A stretch of 64,000 nt of DNA, taken from JAIMBK01 sp040755215. GTDB lineage: Bacteria > Bacillota > Desulfotomaculia > Desulfotomaculales > Nap2-2B. Location: assembly GCA_040755215.1 (NCBI GenBank), contig JBFMBG010000001.1, positions 50,400 through 114,399 on the forward strand, in the 5' to 3' direction. Made by a program: the position numbers and the translations under genes. Below are positions 32,440 to 41,734 of this stretch, piece by piece (within the stretch, counting starts at the first letter, position 1; each line of letters begins with the position of its first letter). The notes under the pieces are model-generated. The model was not told the DNA's origin. It ran no database searches and saw only the letters and a program-made list of their open reading frames with translations.

Positions 32440-33166
32440 GACCTGGGTAAGGTCATCGTAACGTTAATTCTTTCAGCCGCAGAGTTGAATACTATGCAAC
32501 CTATGGCGCCCGAATGATAAACCGAACCGTAAAAAAACCAGGCCCATGCCACCTGTACAATTAGATAGAGATTACGCAACTGGATTGCCCAACAATTATT
32601 TGAACCGGCGGCAAAATTATCAGAACTCCCGCAGTTGTTTGCACGAACTCGCACGAAGCGGACTCCGGAAGATGAAATTATATTCCAGTGCCAGTATTGC
32701 GTTTTCTGGATAGTTATATTCCTTACCAATACGTTGTTTGCTCCCGGTCCTGTATAGTCTATATTTCCGGCAACGATACCCCCTCTGGCAGCCCACGTTC
32801 GGCTGCTCTGGTTTGCTCTATTGCCGTCAAGTATACCCGAACCCTCAATTATAATGTTGCTGCTGCCGAGACCCAGGATATGCGAGTTTGCACCGGCTGC
32901 GAGGAACAGCGTGCCATTGATGATTAAATGGCTATTCGATGGGATTTTTAGAGCTGAACTTAGGATAAATTTGTCTCCTTGCTGCCCGATGAGCACAGGG
33001 CCTTTTCCTGCATTAGCGTCAACGCCACCTGGATCGCCGCTGTGTCGTCGTGTATCCCGTCCCCCACGCCCCTATAGTCCTTCACATTGGCGACGCCGTA
33101 CTGGTCAGTCCAGAAGTCGTAACTGTCCGCTACAAAAGCGTGTCTACGTAACCCGTAAGCCATATC
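32427..33166 (-). pseudogene. Pectate-lyase-type right-handed beta-helix protein, frame-broken
   Basis: The 5' frame starts MAYGLRRHAFVADSYDFWTD and reaches the family motif DYRGVGDGIHDDTAAIQVAL (Pectate_lyase_3/GH28-related start). Coding sense then jumps at about 33020 into the frame NAGKGPVLIGQQGDKFILSS, HLIINGTLFLAAG, NIIIEGSGILDGNRANQ. A further break seems likely near 32570, where the beta-helix pattern stops. Similar modules occur in phage tail spikes and in surface-sugar clusters. One or two single-base indels, or sequencing errors, explain it. Confidence 0.7.
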
Positions 33167-33168
33167 AC

Positions 33169-33843
33169 TCACTCCTTGTGCGCCTTAACAATAAACTGGT
33201 AAACATACGCGTCGGGGTTGCGCTGGATAAATGCAACCACCTCTGCCGGATACTTCTCCATCCTTATCCCAAACTCCGAGTTTTGAGGCGGTACTACGGT
33301 ACAGTCCCAGTCTGTTATCCGGTAGCCACCCGCCTCGAACATCTCCCAAATGCTCTCCCTGGTGAAAAACCGTAAGTGGGTGCTGTCCAGCAGTCCCAGT
33401 TCCCGGTACCTGAACCTACCTTCCATTAACTCCAGCACGAGGCCGATATACCCAACGTTTGGGATTGAAGCCAGGATACAGCCGTCGTCTCTCAGGTAAG
33501 GCTTAAGCTTGACCAAAACCGCCCACGGATCTTTCAGGTGCTCTAACACATCGGCCAGGATGATTACGTCGAAGGTGGCCGGGGCGAAGTGGTCACCCAG
33601 GTGTAAGGTTTCGATGTTGCTTATGACCATTTTTTCGCAGTACGGCTTCGCTTTCTCCGCCGCTTCCTCGTTTATCTCAATGCAGCTAACCCGGTGGCTG
33701 AACTGCTCCTTTAAGATTTTTGTCATGTACCCTGTGCTGGGGCCGATTTCCAGGACGTCCTTACCTTTGTCGGACATTTTGATAATCTTCGTGTGGGAGT
33801 TATTGTCCTGGCTAATGTCAACTGTAAAGTCGTATTTTACCAT
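33169..33843 (-). CDS. Class I SAM-dependent methyltransferase
   Basis: 224 residues. Motif I is VLEIGPSTGYMTKIL (~residues 30-44), motif II CIEINEEAAEKA (~54-65), motif IV FDVIILADVLEHLKDP (~90-105) and post-motif GCILASIPNVGYIG. Proteins of this type in surface glycan clusters methylate sugars or precursors. GTG/ATG start at 33843. It directly precedes the beta-helix relic (2 bases), so the two were probably one transcript. Confidence 0.87.
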   Translation of the reverse strand: MVKYDFTVDISQDNNSHTKIIKMSDKGKDVLEIGPSTGYMTKILKEQFSHRVSCIEINEEAAEKAKPYCEKMVISNIETLHLGDHFAPATFDVIILADVLEHLKDPWAVLVKLKPYLRDDGCILASIPNVGYIGLVLELMEGRFRYRELGLLDSTHLRFFTRESIWEMFEAGGYRITDWDCTVVPPQNSEFGIRMEKYPAEVVAFIQRNPDAYVYQFIVKAHKE

Positions 33844-33893
33844 GCGGGCTGACCCCCTAAGTATTGAATAATTAGACTTTCGATCTCACGATT

Positions 33894-34430
33894 TCAAAGA
33901 ATTTCATTCCGGACGGCAGCCTTGATTGCCACCCCGCACGTGGTTCGTTGAAACCACCGACGGGGCGACTCCGGAGAACATGCCACGATAGGCAGGACAC
34001 GCCCTTTTGTTGCTCCATAAAGATTTACAGGGCTCACGGCTTTATCCGTACTAAGAGCGATCACCCGCTCTATGCCACAGTCAATGGCGGCGTCAATGAC
34101 ATTTTGCGTGCCAATGATATTCGTCTGGACCGCCTCAAAGGGATTGTATTCCGCCGCCGGAACCTGTTTCAAGGCGGCGGCGTGGATGACATAATCCACC
34201 CCGTGAAAGGCCCGGTACAGACGGTCTTTGTCACGCATATCACCAATGAAATACCTCAGGCAAGGGTATTCCTGCCGGCTGAAAATTTGTTGCATCTCAA
34301 ACTGTTTTAGCTCGTCGCGGCTGAAAATAATCAGCCTCCTTGGCCTAAAACGGGAAAGAACGACCTCAACAAACTTTCGGCCGAAGGAGCCTGTCCCCCC
34401 GGTAACTAAGACCGTTTTATCATCGAGCAT
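33894..34430 (-). pseudogene. Truncated second pseB (5' half only)
   Basis: The first ~145 residues match PseB at 24207 almost position by position (GGTGSFGRKFVE, FSRDELKQFEMQQ, HAAALKQVPAAEYNPF, SPVNLYGATK). After YGATK the frame continues with 34 unrelated residues to a stop. The C-terminal substrate domain is missing. It lies at the upstream end of the glycan cluster and likely marks a recombination or cassette-exchange junction. Confidence 0.88.
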
Positions 34431-34527
34431 TTATGAAACCTGCTTTCCGGAACGGAATAGAGATAAAACGTTATTAATTAACTAATCGTCAGGACAGGGC
34501 GTCTCTTAACCCGGAAAAATCTTACCT

Positions 34528-34770
34528 TTACTTGGAATCCACCCTCGAGATCACCAGGTTCTTTACTGCTTCAGGTGACTGACCGGCGAGTTCCTGAAGT
34601 TCCGGAAGATGTACCGTATGCCCCGAGTCGGAAAGGGCTTCTGCCAGATCACCGATAACGTACGGTGCCGCCGCACCCGCCGGCTTTAAAGCAAGAATAG
34701 AATAAGCCACGAATCTTGTCTTCCCGTTAAATTTACAGACCACAACATTTTTTTCCATTATTTTCGACAT
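34528..34770 (-). CDS. Small protein of unknown function
   Basis: 80 residues, MEKNVVVCKFNGKTRFVAYS followed by an Ala-rich helix and GDLAEALSDSGHTVHLPELQ. Not recognised. AGGAGG lies 14 bases before the first ATG. It is divergent from the flagellin gene and may belong to the glycan cluster transcript; it is the first gene of that strand here. The 34771-35005 spacer otherwise holds the flagellin promoter. Confidence 0.5.
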   Translation of the reverse strand: MSKIMEKNVVVCKFNGKTRFVAYSILALKPAGAAAPYVIGDLAEALSDSGHTVHLPELQELAGQSPEAVKNLVISRVDSK

Positions 34771-34886
34771 AATACCTGATAATTCCTCCTGGAAAATATA
34801 AAATTTCTGTTAATTTCACTATACTCTCTTCCTAACCCCCTAAAGAAATAATATCCAGCAGACGAATCTAAGAAATGAAGGCAGGC

Positions 34887-34913
34887 TAGTTTTTTGCTAC
34901 CGGCGGCCGACGG
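34887..34913 (+). promoter_or_regulatory. Candidate sigma-28 (SigD) promoter of flagellin
   Basis: TAGT (34887-34890), exactly 15 bases, GCCGACGG (34906-34913). Compared with TAAA-N15-GCCGATAA it keeps the spacing and the GCCGA core. The site is ~93 bases before the flagellin ATG, so a leader is expected. Confidence 0.5.
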
Positions 34914-35005
34914 TAAGAACTGGCTTAGTCCTTTTGATGTGTGTCGCGCGACAGAAAAATTGAAGCTTCAAGCAGCTCACCAAAGTAAAGGAGGAATGCG
35001 AAAGG

Positions 35006-35818
35006 ATGATCATCAACCACAACATCAGCGCTTTAAACGCCTGGCGTGGGTTGTCCCAGACCAACAGCGCCCTGGCCAAGTCGCTGGAAAAGCTCTCCTC
35101 CGGGATGCGGATCAACCGGGCGGCGGACGACGCTGCCGGACTCGCCATTTCGGAAAAAATGCGGGGACAGATCAGCGGCTTAAACCAGGCGGTGCGCAAC
35201 GCCCAGGACGGCATCTCGCTTATCCAGACGGCGGAAGGCGCCCTGAACGAAACCCACAGCATCCTGCAGCGTATGCGGCAGTTGGCGGTACAGGCGGCAA
35301 ACGATACTGCTACTGATACTGATAGACAGCGTATCCAAGAGGAAGTCAATCAGTTGGTATCAGAAATTGACCGTATTGCCAATACTACAGAATTTAATAC
35401 GCAAAAGCTCCTAAACGGCAGCTTCGCAGGGCAAATTTTCCATATCGGGGCGAATGCCGGCCAGAATATGTCGATCACTATTAATAACATGGGGGCCGCG
35501 TCCCTTGGTGTAAATGGCATCAGCGTAGCTTCTCAGGGTGCTGCCAACACTGCCATCACTACGATTCAAGCGGCCATTGACGAAGTCTCTGTGGAGCGCT
35601 CCAAGCTTGGCGCCATCCAGAACCGTCTGGAACACACCATCGCCAACCTGGGTGTGGCGGCGGAAAACCTCTCGGCGGCCGAGTCCCGCATCCGCGACGT
35701 GGATATGGCCCAGGAAATGATGAACTTTACGCGTAACCAGATCCTGGTCCAGGCGGGCACGGCGATGCTGGCCCAGGCGAATATGGCCCCGCAGGCTGTC
35801 CTCAAGCTTCTCGGTTAA
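35006..35818 (+). CDS. fliC: Flagellin
   Basis: 270 residues, a short flagellin with essentially only the D0/D1 rod domains. The N-terminus IINHNISALNAWRGLSQTNS and LEKLSSGMRINRAADDAAGL are invariant flagellin features. The C-terminus has AESRIRDVDMAQEMMNFTRN and ends QAVLKLLG. The short central region (~residues 140-190) contains serine/threonine sites that a pseudaminic-acid transferase could modify. AAAGGAGG lies 11 bases before ATG. A terminator follows at once, so it is made at high level from a single-gene transcript. Confidence 0.97.
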   Translation: MIINHNISALNAWRGLSQTNSALAKSLEKLSSGMRINRAADDAAGLAISEKMRGQISGLNQAVRNAQDGISLIQTAEGALNETHSILQRMRQLAVQAANDTATDTDRQRIQEEVNQLVSEIDRIANTTEFNTQKLLNGSFAGQIFHIGANAGQNMSITINNMGAASLGVNGISVASQGAANTAITTIQAAIDEVSVERSKLGAIQNRLEHTIANLGVAAENLSAAESRIRDVDMAQEMMNFTRNQILVQAGTAMLAQANMAPQAVLKLLG

Positions 35819-35827
35819 CAGCGGTAA

Positions 35828-35859
35828 GGGGCTGGTCTTCATTCGATCGGCCCCTTTTT
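35828..35859 (+). terminator. Terminator after flagellin
   Basis: GGGGCTG pairs with CGGCCCC (one G-T pair) around a 13-base loop, followed by TTTTT. It starts 10 bases after the flagellin stop. Confidence 0.85.
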
Positions 35860-35885
35860 ACTTCTTTTTTTAAGAGGTGGCTCCG

Positions 35886-36293
35886 TTGGAAAAACATAAG
35901 CATAATTATCAACATCAAGAAATCCCCGACAAAATATACCATGTTCTCCAACAACTAAGCGGGCTCTTGGGTACCGCAGGTGAAGCCGTCAGTGAGGTCT
36001 GCCTGCTTTTCCAGCAGGGAGAAACATCCCGGGGGATGCGGGCTTTAACCGAGGTGATCGATGCCCTGCAACATATTCACAATGCCTTAGAATATCTGTG
36101 CAGTTCCGGCTACGCGGAGTCCCTGGGTCTTGGGGAGGCAAAAAGCGAGCTCGGGGAAATTTTCCCTGCCATGCTGGGCAGCATTGAAGAGCAGGACTTT
36201 TTGGCCCTGGCCGACGTGATGGAGTACGAATTGAAGCCTGCCCTGGCCAGTTGCCGAAACCGGCTTCCAGAGAAACCTTCCCTCTCCAACTAG
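35886..36293 (+). CDS. Helical protein next to flagellin, unknown
   Basis: 135 residues from TTG 35886, 8 bases after AAGAGG; a GTG three codons upstream overlaps that site. All-helical: IPDKIYHVLQQLSGLLGTAG and VIDALQHIHNALEYLCSSGY. Position between flagellin and the Maf transferase suggests a flagellar or glycosylation accessory role, perhaps a chaperone; I do not recognise the family. Confidence 0.6.
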   Translation: MEKHKHNYQHQEIPDKIYHVLQQLSGLLGTAGEAVSEVCLLFQQGETSRGMRALTEVIDALQHIHNALEYLCSSGYAESLGLGEAKSELGEIFPAMLGSIEEQDFLALADVMEYELKPALASCRNRLPEKPSLSN

Positions 36294-36362
36294 AAGCAGG
36301 TGATCGGAAAAGGCCGGCAGCTTTAAAAAAAGCAGAAAGATCTTGCCGGACGGGGGGTAACT

Positions 36363-38183
36363 ATGCCGGAGATAGAAATCTTTACCGCGAAAAGCGGGGC
36401 TCTTTCCGCCAGGGCAAAATTGCCGGACGGACGTTCTCTGCTGTTGCACAGCGCCTACGACCCGGTCAAAGAAGCCCAAAAACTCACCGCCTCCTTCTCC
36501 CTGGAGGAAACCGGGGTTATCATTCTGCTTGGCCTGGGACTTGGTTACCACCTGGAGGAAATCGCCAAAAAGATTCCGCCGGAAGCCAAAATACTGGTTA
36601 TTGAAAAATATGGCGAACTAATCAACCGGGCAAGAACGAAGCTAAAAAACTTGCCATGGTCCAGAATTACGATAACCGGGGAAGAACAAAAAATCAAACA
36701 CTTTGTATTTTCCCACCGGGAAGAACTCCGTGCCCGGCATCCGGTAATTATTGAGCATCCGCCCTCTTTCCGCCTTGACCCGGCTTATTACGGGGCGATG
36801 CGGACGCAGGTGCGCGACTATATCTCCCTGCTGGCGGTTGAACTGAATACAGCCCGGACTCTGAATCCTTCAATCCAGTACAATCTGTTGAAGAACTTTC
36901 CGCTCGTCCTTCAGGACCCGGGAGTGGCCGTTTTAAAGGACGCCTTCCGAAAAAAGCCGGCGGTGATTGTTGCCGCGGGGCCTTCCCTGGCCAAAAACAT
37001 CGACCTCCTGCCCCGGGCCAAAAACCGCGGCGTCCTGATCTGCGTAGGCACGGCTTTAAAGGCGCTGCAAAAAAAGGGCATCGAACCGGACCTGGTCGTC
37101 ACCATTGACCCCATGACGGCCAATTACCGGCTTTTTGAAAACATGCGCCCGACGCGGGCCTTTTTATGCTACGAACACCAGACTTACCCGAACATTTTAC
37201 CCCTTTTTCCCGAACGGCGATTTGCCTTTCACGCGCTGATCAACCACCTGGGGCTGTGGCTGCATACCCTGTACGGCTACAAAGGAGAAATCGAACCCGG
37301 CGGCTCGGTGGCCATCGCCGCCTTTGAAATCGCCTGCCTGCTCGGGGCCGATCCAATTGTTTTCATCGGCCAGGATCTGGCCTACACAGACGGTTACACT
37401 CACGCCCGGGGAACTCAATACGACGGACAAAAAGCCGATCTGAACAATCCCCACGTGATCGAAGTGCCGGCCGTCGGCGGCGGGACGGTGTATACTTCCC
37501 GGGCCTTGCACGGCTTCCTGGTGCGCTTTGAAGAACTGTTTAAAAAACACAGCGACAGGCTGATCATCGACGCCACCGAAGGAGGGGCGGTAAAACGGGG
37601 GGCCAGGATAATGACTTTTCAGGAAGCGCTCGACCAGTACTTTCCAGAGGAATTTCCGATCCTCCCCTGCATCGAAGAGTTGCACGAAAAGGGCAAGCCC
37701 CCTGTTTCAACTATACTGCCGAAGGCTGCCGAAGAAATTCGCCAAACCATGCTCGAATACGAAGGTTTTATCAGCAAACTGGATAATTTAATCAATCTGG
37801 CCAAAACAGTCAGCAGGCTTGATGCCGCCGCCACCGCCCGTTCCCCGGCAGGAAACGGCAATGGTTTTTGGCGGCGGGCGGCCGGGCAGTCTCTCAAAGA
37901 AAAGGCTACACAGTTGAACAATGCCCTGAAGGAAGTAAATGCCTGCGGCAAAATGATCAACCTGCTGAGTTTATTAACTATAGATGTCGAACTGGCCCGC
38001 CCCCTGCCCGAAGACGCCACCCTGGCCGAACAGCTGGAGCGCATTCAGGAAGCTTACGGCAGGTACCGCGGAGCGGCCGGGGTAATGGTTGAACAATTGA
38101 AGGAAACATTGGCAGACCTGGAAAGACTGGAGAAGCTGCAAATCGGTACAGAAGGGGGGATACCGGTCAAGCATGGGCATTAA
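36363..38183 (+). CDS. Maf-type motility accessory factor, flagellin glycosyltransferase
   Basis: 606 residues. The central MptE-like/DUF115 domain has PAVIVAAGPSLAKNIDLLP (~residues 197-215), VGTALKALQKKGIEPDLVV, TIDPMTANYRLFENM and PIVFIGQDLAYTDGYTHARG (~332-351). Maf proteins in Campylobacter, Aeromonas and Geobacillus-type bacteria transfer pseudaminic or legionaminic acid onto flagellin. The neighbouring Pse cluster and flagellin fit that role. Its end overlaps flaG by 11 bases. ATG 36363 after GGGGGTAACT. Confidence 0.9.
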   Translation: MPEIEIFTAKSGALSARAKLPDGRSLLLHSAYDPVKEAQKLTASFSLEETGVIILLGLGLGYHLEEIAKKIPPEAKILVIEKYGELINRARTKLKNLPWSRITITGEEQKIKHFVFSHREELRARHPVIIEHPPSFRLDPAYYGAMRTQVRDYISLLAVELNTARTLNPSIQYNLLKNFPLVLQDPGVAVLKDAFRKKPAVIVAAGPSLAKNIDLLPRAKNRGVLICVGTALKALQKKGIEPDLVVTIDPMTANYRLFENMRPTRAFLCYEHQTYPNILPLFPERRFAFHALINHLGLWLHTLYGYKGEIEPGGSVAIAAFEIACLLGADPIVFIGQDLAYTDGYTHARGTQYDGQKADLNNPHVIEVPAVGGGTVYTSRALHGFLVRFEELFKKHSDRLIIDATEGGAVKRGARIMTFQEALDQYFPEEFPILPCIEELHEKGKPPVSTILPKAAEEIRQTMLEYEGFISKLDNLINLAKTVSRLDAAATARSPAGNGNGFWRRAAGQSLKEKATQLNNALKEVNACGKMINLLSLLTIDVELARPLPEDATLAEQLERIQEAYGRYRGAAGVMVEQLKETLADLERLEKLQIGTEGGIPVKHGH

Positions 38184-38520
38184 CAGCGTAACGGCGGCCT
38201 ACCCGGCCAGTCCCGTTCCGGAGCGAAATCCAGAAAAACCGCCGCAAACTTTCCGGGAAAACGAAAAAAACAGCTTTCCGTCTCCTTTCCGGGAACCGGC
38301 GGAAGAGCTTATCCCCGCTCTGGAAAAACTCAATAAAACCGCGCCTATCTTTGATTTTCGATTTCACTTTCTCATCCACGAAGAAACAAGGCGCATCATG
38401 GTCCAGATCATCGATCAGGAAACGGGCAAGGTACTTAATGAAATCCCGCCGGAAAAAATCCTGGACCTGGTGGCCCGCATCCAGGAGTTGGTGGGATTGC
38501 TGGTAGACGAAAAGCGGTGA
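38173..38520 (+). CDS. flaG: FlaG-family flagellar protein
   Basis: 115 residues. A disordered Pro/Glu-rich first half is followed by FDFRFHFLIHEETRRIMVQI and QETGKVLNEIPPEKILDLVA, the FlaG domain. FlaG influences filament length. It overlaps the Maf gene and precedes fliD, the common order. A second FlaG-like gene is at 42192 on the other strand. Confidence 0.9.
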   Translation: MGINSVTAAYPASPVPERNPEKPPQTFRENEKNSFPSPFREPAEELIPALEKLNKTAPIFDFRFHFLIHEETRRIMVQIIDQETGKVLNEIPPEKILDLVARIQELVGLLVDEKR

Positions 38521-38619
38521 CCCGCAATAGGGAAGCTAAAATGGCGGCGTAGATACTAACCCACATAATCAATTACAGGCAACCGCAGGCAACAAACGAA
38601 ATGAGTGGAGGCAACCCTG

Positions 38620-40455
38620 ATGATCTATTACTTCAACCCGGTTAACCGCATGACCGGCCTGGCCTCAGGGCTGGATACGAAAAGCATCGTGGAAGACCTG
38701 ATGAAAGCCGCCCGCATACCCCTGGACCGGATGCTGCAGAGCCAGCAGTTGCTCCAGTGGAAGAAGGAAGACTACCGGGCGATCAATACCACGCTCACCA
38801 ACCTGCGGACCAGTTACGTTTTCCCTTTAAAATTGCAGTCCAGCTTCCTGGTTAAAAAGGCGACTTCCAGCGACGAGTCGGTAGTGGCCGCCACCGCGAG
38901 CACAAAGGCCATCAGCGGCATTTATACCATTACCAGGGTGGATCAACTGGCTGCCGCCCATTCCGTAGCCTCCGATGTGGTCAATCCGGTCGTCCTGGAA
39001 GATACTTTTATCAATTCGGCAAATATCGACCTGGCCAACACCACCGCTTACGTGGACTACGCCAAGGGAAAGGTAACCACCTCCGCCGCCGGAACGGAAG
39101 TTTTCGAGTCCATCAACAAAACCGGCTTAAACGTAAGCAAGTTTCGTTTTAATGCAAGTACTTACGTTCCTTCAGGAACGTCCATCACTTTTTATTATTC
39201 CACCGACGGCGGGTCCACCTGGACGGCAGTAAACGCCGGGGATGAAGTCACCCTGGGCACTCCTGCCACGCAGCTTAAGTTCAAAGCAGAACTCACCGGC
39301 ACCGCCGACGCCAAACCCGAACTCCTGGATTACAGTTTTCAGGATATATCGCAGAGTTTCGAGGGAACCTTCAAGATCAACGGCAAAAGCATTACCGTGG
39401 CGGCCGGCACCACCAGCCTCACGACCATCCGCGACCTGATCAACAATGCCAACGCCGGGGTCACGGCCCAGGTGGCCGACAGCCGCCTGATCATCACCAG
39501 CAACGCCATCGGTTCCGGGGGCGCCATCCAGTTTGTGGACGATGCCGGCACGGATATTTTAACAAAGCTAGGTGTACTTACCAATACGGATACAATTAAA
39601 AACGAGCTGCAGGCCGCCAGGGACGCCCAACTGGTGTACGGAGGGCTGACGATCACCCGGTCGGCCAACGTGATCACCGACCTCATCCAGGGCGTAACTT
39701 TAGAGTTAAAAAAGACCAGCGCCTCTCCGGTGACCATCAACGTCAGCACCGACGCCGATGCGGTAGTCGGCACCATCAAGCAGTTTATCGACCAATATAA
39801 TGCTGCCCTGGACCAAATAGTCGGCGAACTGAAAGAAGAACGCTACCGGGATTACCTTCCCCTGACGGAAGACCAAAAGAAAGAAATGTCCGAAGATGAA
39901 ATCAAGAAGTGGGAGGAAAAAGCCCGGAGCGGGTTATTGAAGAGCGATCCCATCCTCAACGATATCCTCGTCTGGGTCCGGAACGCCGTGGAAAGAGCGG
40001 TTGCGGGCGCGCCCCGGGAAACGGACGTTCTATACGACATCGGCATTACTTTCGGGGATTACTGGTCCGGCACCAGCCACCGGCTTTACCTGGACGAAAC
40101 AAAGCTGCGGGAGACCATCTCCACCAACCCCGACGGAGTGATGCAGCTATTCACGAAAACAGGGGCCACCGAGGAAGAGAAGGGCATCGGGATCCGCCTG
40201 TACGATGCACTCAAGCGGGGCATTGACCGTCTGAAGGATGAAGCAGGAAGCCCCAGCAGCTACTTTTACGACACTTCCTACCTCAGTGAATCCATCAGGG
40301 ACCTTCAGGAACGGATCGACGCGGAAAGCGAGCGCCTGGCCAAGCTGGAGGAAAGCTACTGGCGGCAGTTTACGGCCATGGAACAGTTCATCGCCCAAAT
40401 GAATTCCCAGAGCATGTGGCTGGCGCAGCAGTTCAACATGTACGCAGCAGGGTAA
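38620..40455 (+). CDS. fliD: Flagellar filament cap protein FliD
   Basis: 611 residues from ATG 38620, 8 bases after GGAGG. The N-terminal NRMTGLASGLDTKSIVEDLM and PLDRMLQSQQLLQWKKEDYR are typical, the middle (~180-350) is the variable domain, and the C-terminus has RIDAESERLAKLEESYWRQF and TAMEQFIAQMNSQSMWLAQQ. It caps the growing filament and helps flagellin fold at the tip. Its export chaperone-type partners FliS and a FliT-like protein follow after the inserted antisense cassette. Confidence 0.95.
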   Translation: MIYYFNPVNRMTGLASGLDTKSIVEDLMKAARIPLDRMLQSQQLLQWKKEDYRAINTTLTNLRTSYVFPLKLQSSFLVKKATSSDESVVAATASTKAISGIYTITRVDQLAAAHSVASDVVNPVVLEDTFINSANIDLANTTAYVDYAKGKVTTSAAGTEVFESINKTGLNVSKFRFNASTYVPSGTSITFYYSTDGGSTWTAVNAGDEVTLGTPATQLKFKAELTGTADAKPELLDYSFQDISQSFEGTFKINGKSITVAAGTTSLTTIRDLINNANAGVTAQVADSRLIITSNAIGSGGAIQFVDDAGTDILTKLGVLTNTDTIKNELQAARDAQLVYGGLTITRSANVITDLIQGVTLELKKTSASPVTINVSTDADAVVGTIKQFIDQYNAALDQIVGELKEERYRDYLPLTEDQKKEMSEDEIKKWEEKARSGLLKSDPILNDILVWVRNAVERAVAGAPRETDVLYDIGITFGDYWSGTSHRLYLDETKLRETISTNPDGVMQLFTKTGATEEEKGIGIRLYDALKRGIDRLKDEAGSPSSYFYDTSYLSESIRDLQERIDAESERLAKLEESYWRQFTAMEQFIAQMNSQSMWLAQQFNMYAAG

Positions 40456-40474
40456 GCGGGCAGCTGAAATTTAT

Positions 40475-40852
40475 CTAAACAATTTCTAAATAACCATCTT
40501 TGTAGTCAATAACAGTTCTAAAATTCTTTAGAAAACTTAAACCAAGTAACCCTCTTACCCCCGCAAGTTCGGGTATATCATGACAAATGAGCTCTACATT
40601 GCCGGCTCTTACATCACCGACTGCCATACTTAACACACGAATTTTGGGAACTTTTATTACCCCGTTGGCGGTAATGATTTCTTGTCGATCTGGTGCAGTG
40701 GCAGGATCGTAACCAATTAGTTCAAGGATTGACCAGGCAACAACAGTAAAAGTTGCACCTGTATCAAGAATTAAGTCTACTCTGACAGAGCCTTTTGGGC
40801 CTGTGATTTTTACATTTCTCACAATAAGCGGTATACCTACTGGTAACTGCAT
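40475..40852 (-). CDS. Retropepsin-like aspartyl protease family protein
   Basis: 125 residues from the ATG at 40852 (AGGTGA before it; a GTG three codons upstream is the alternative). The active-site motif VDLILDTGATFTVVAW (~residues 26-41) is the DTGA of clan AA proteases, and VRGLLGLSFLKNFRTVIDYK (~100-119) is the matching flap/second strand. Such small proteases occur singly in bacteria with unknown substrates. It is antisense to the flagellar genes and translationally adjacent to a small acidic protein gene. Confidence 0.82.
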   Translation of the reverse strand: MQLPVGIPLIVRNVKITGPKGSVRVDLILDTGATFTVVAWSILELIGYDPATAPDRQEIITANGVIKVPKIRVLSMAVGDVRAGNVELICHDIPELAGVRGLLGLSFLKNFRTVIDYKDGYLEIV

Positions 40853-40861
40853 GGCTTTCAC

Positions 40862-41080
40862 CTAAAACATTGCCGCGTATCCCTCAGGAATTGAGGGTCC
40901 AGCAAACGTTATATAGATATCTCCAAGCTTACCAAGATCACACTCAAGTATTTTTTTATCAAAGAGGTGCCTGTCTTTAATATGAAAAATTACTTCACCT
41001 TCTGGATTGCTGCCCTCCTCAAAAGGAACGAAAGCAATCCACTCGCCCGGGTATTTGGATTTTGCCTCTTCAAGCTTCAT
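40862..41080 (-). CDS. Small acidic protein upstream of the aspartyl protease
   Basis: 72 residues from ATG 41080 after GGAGGTGTTATC. It starts KLEEAKSKYPGEWIAFVPFE and ends FAGPSIPEGYAAMF. The YPGEWIAF pattern resembles DUF5678-like small proteins often paired with aspartyl proteases. It stops 10 bases before the protease ATG. The pair is probably a mobile two-gene cassette. Confidence 0.65.
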   Translation of the reverse strand: MKLEEAKSKYPGEWIAFVPFEEGSNPEGEVIFHIKDRHLFDKKILECDLGKLGDIYITFAGPSIPEGYAAMF

Positions 41081-41247
41081 GATAACACCTCCAGTGGTAT
41101 TGTTTTCAATACAGATTTTATCACATCCCAGGCAGATAGAGCAATCATAATTCCTCCACCTTAGCGCGTTCACGTACTTTGGTTCGCTAATTTTTTAGTT
41201 TGCAGGTAACCCCTCCAAATATTTACTTTTTTTGAGAGGTGATCACT

Positions 41248-41643
41248 TTGACAACAGCTAACCCCTATCAGCAGTATCAACAAAACGCCGTCCTTACCGC
41301 CGACCCCGGGCGGCTTACGCTCCTGCTCTTTAACGGGGCGGCAAAGTTTGCCCGCCAGGCGGTGGAATCCATCAAAAACAAGGATATCCCCGGCGCCCAT
41401 CAAGCCATTACCAGGGCGCAGGATATTGTGTTTTACCTCTTGTCTACCGTCAACACGGAATCGGAGGTCGGCAAAAACCTGTCCGCCCTGTACGACTACA
41501 TGCACCGCCGCCTGGTCGAAGCCAACGTTAAAAAGGACATTTCTATTTTAGAAGAAGTCAGCGGGATGCTGGAAGACCTGGGCGCCAGCTGGCAGGAAGC
41601 TATAAAACAGGCCCCCGCCCAGCAGCTCAGCAGCGATAGCTAA
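41248..41643 (+). CDS. fliS: Flagellar export chaperone FliS
   Basis: 131 residues from TTG 41248, 8 bases after GAGAGG; a GTG three codons earlier sits on that site. ANPYQQYQQNAVLTADPGRL (~3-22) and LLLFNGAAKFARQAVESIKN are typical FliS. It keeps flagellin unfolded before export. It is separated from fliD by the antisense protease cassette instead of following directly. Confidence 0.93.
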   Translation: MTTANPYQQYQQNAVLTADPGRLTLLLFNGAAKFARQAVESIKNKDIPGAHQAITRAQDIVFYLLSTVNTESEVGKNLSALYDYMHRRLVEANVKKDISILEEVSGMLEDLGASWQEAIKQAPAQQLSSDS

Positions 41644-41734
41644 AAAACTAAATTTTTCATCGGTCCGGCCTTTGCAAAAATTTGCATATTTCAACTGCCA
41701 CCTTCACCTATATCCACAAAACAGGAGAATTTTT

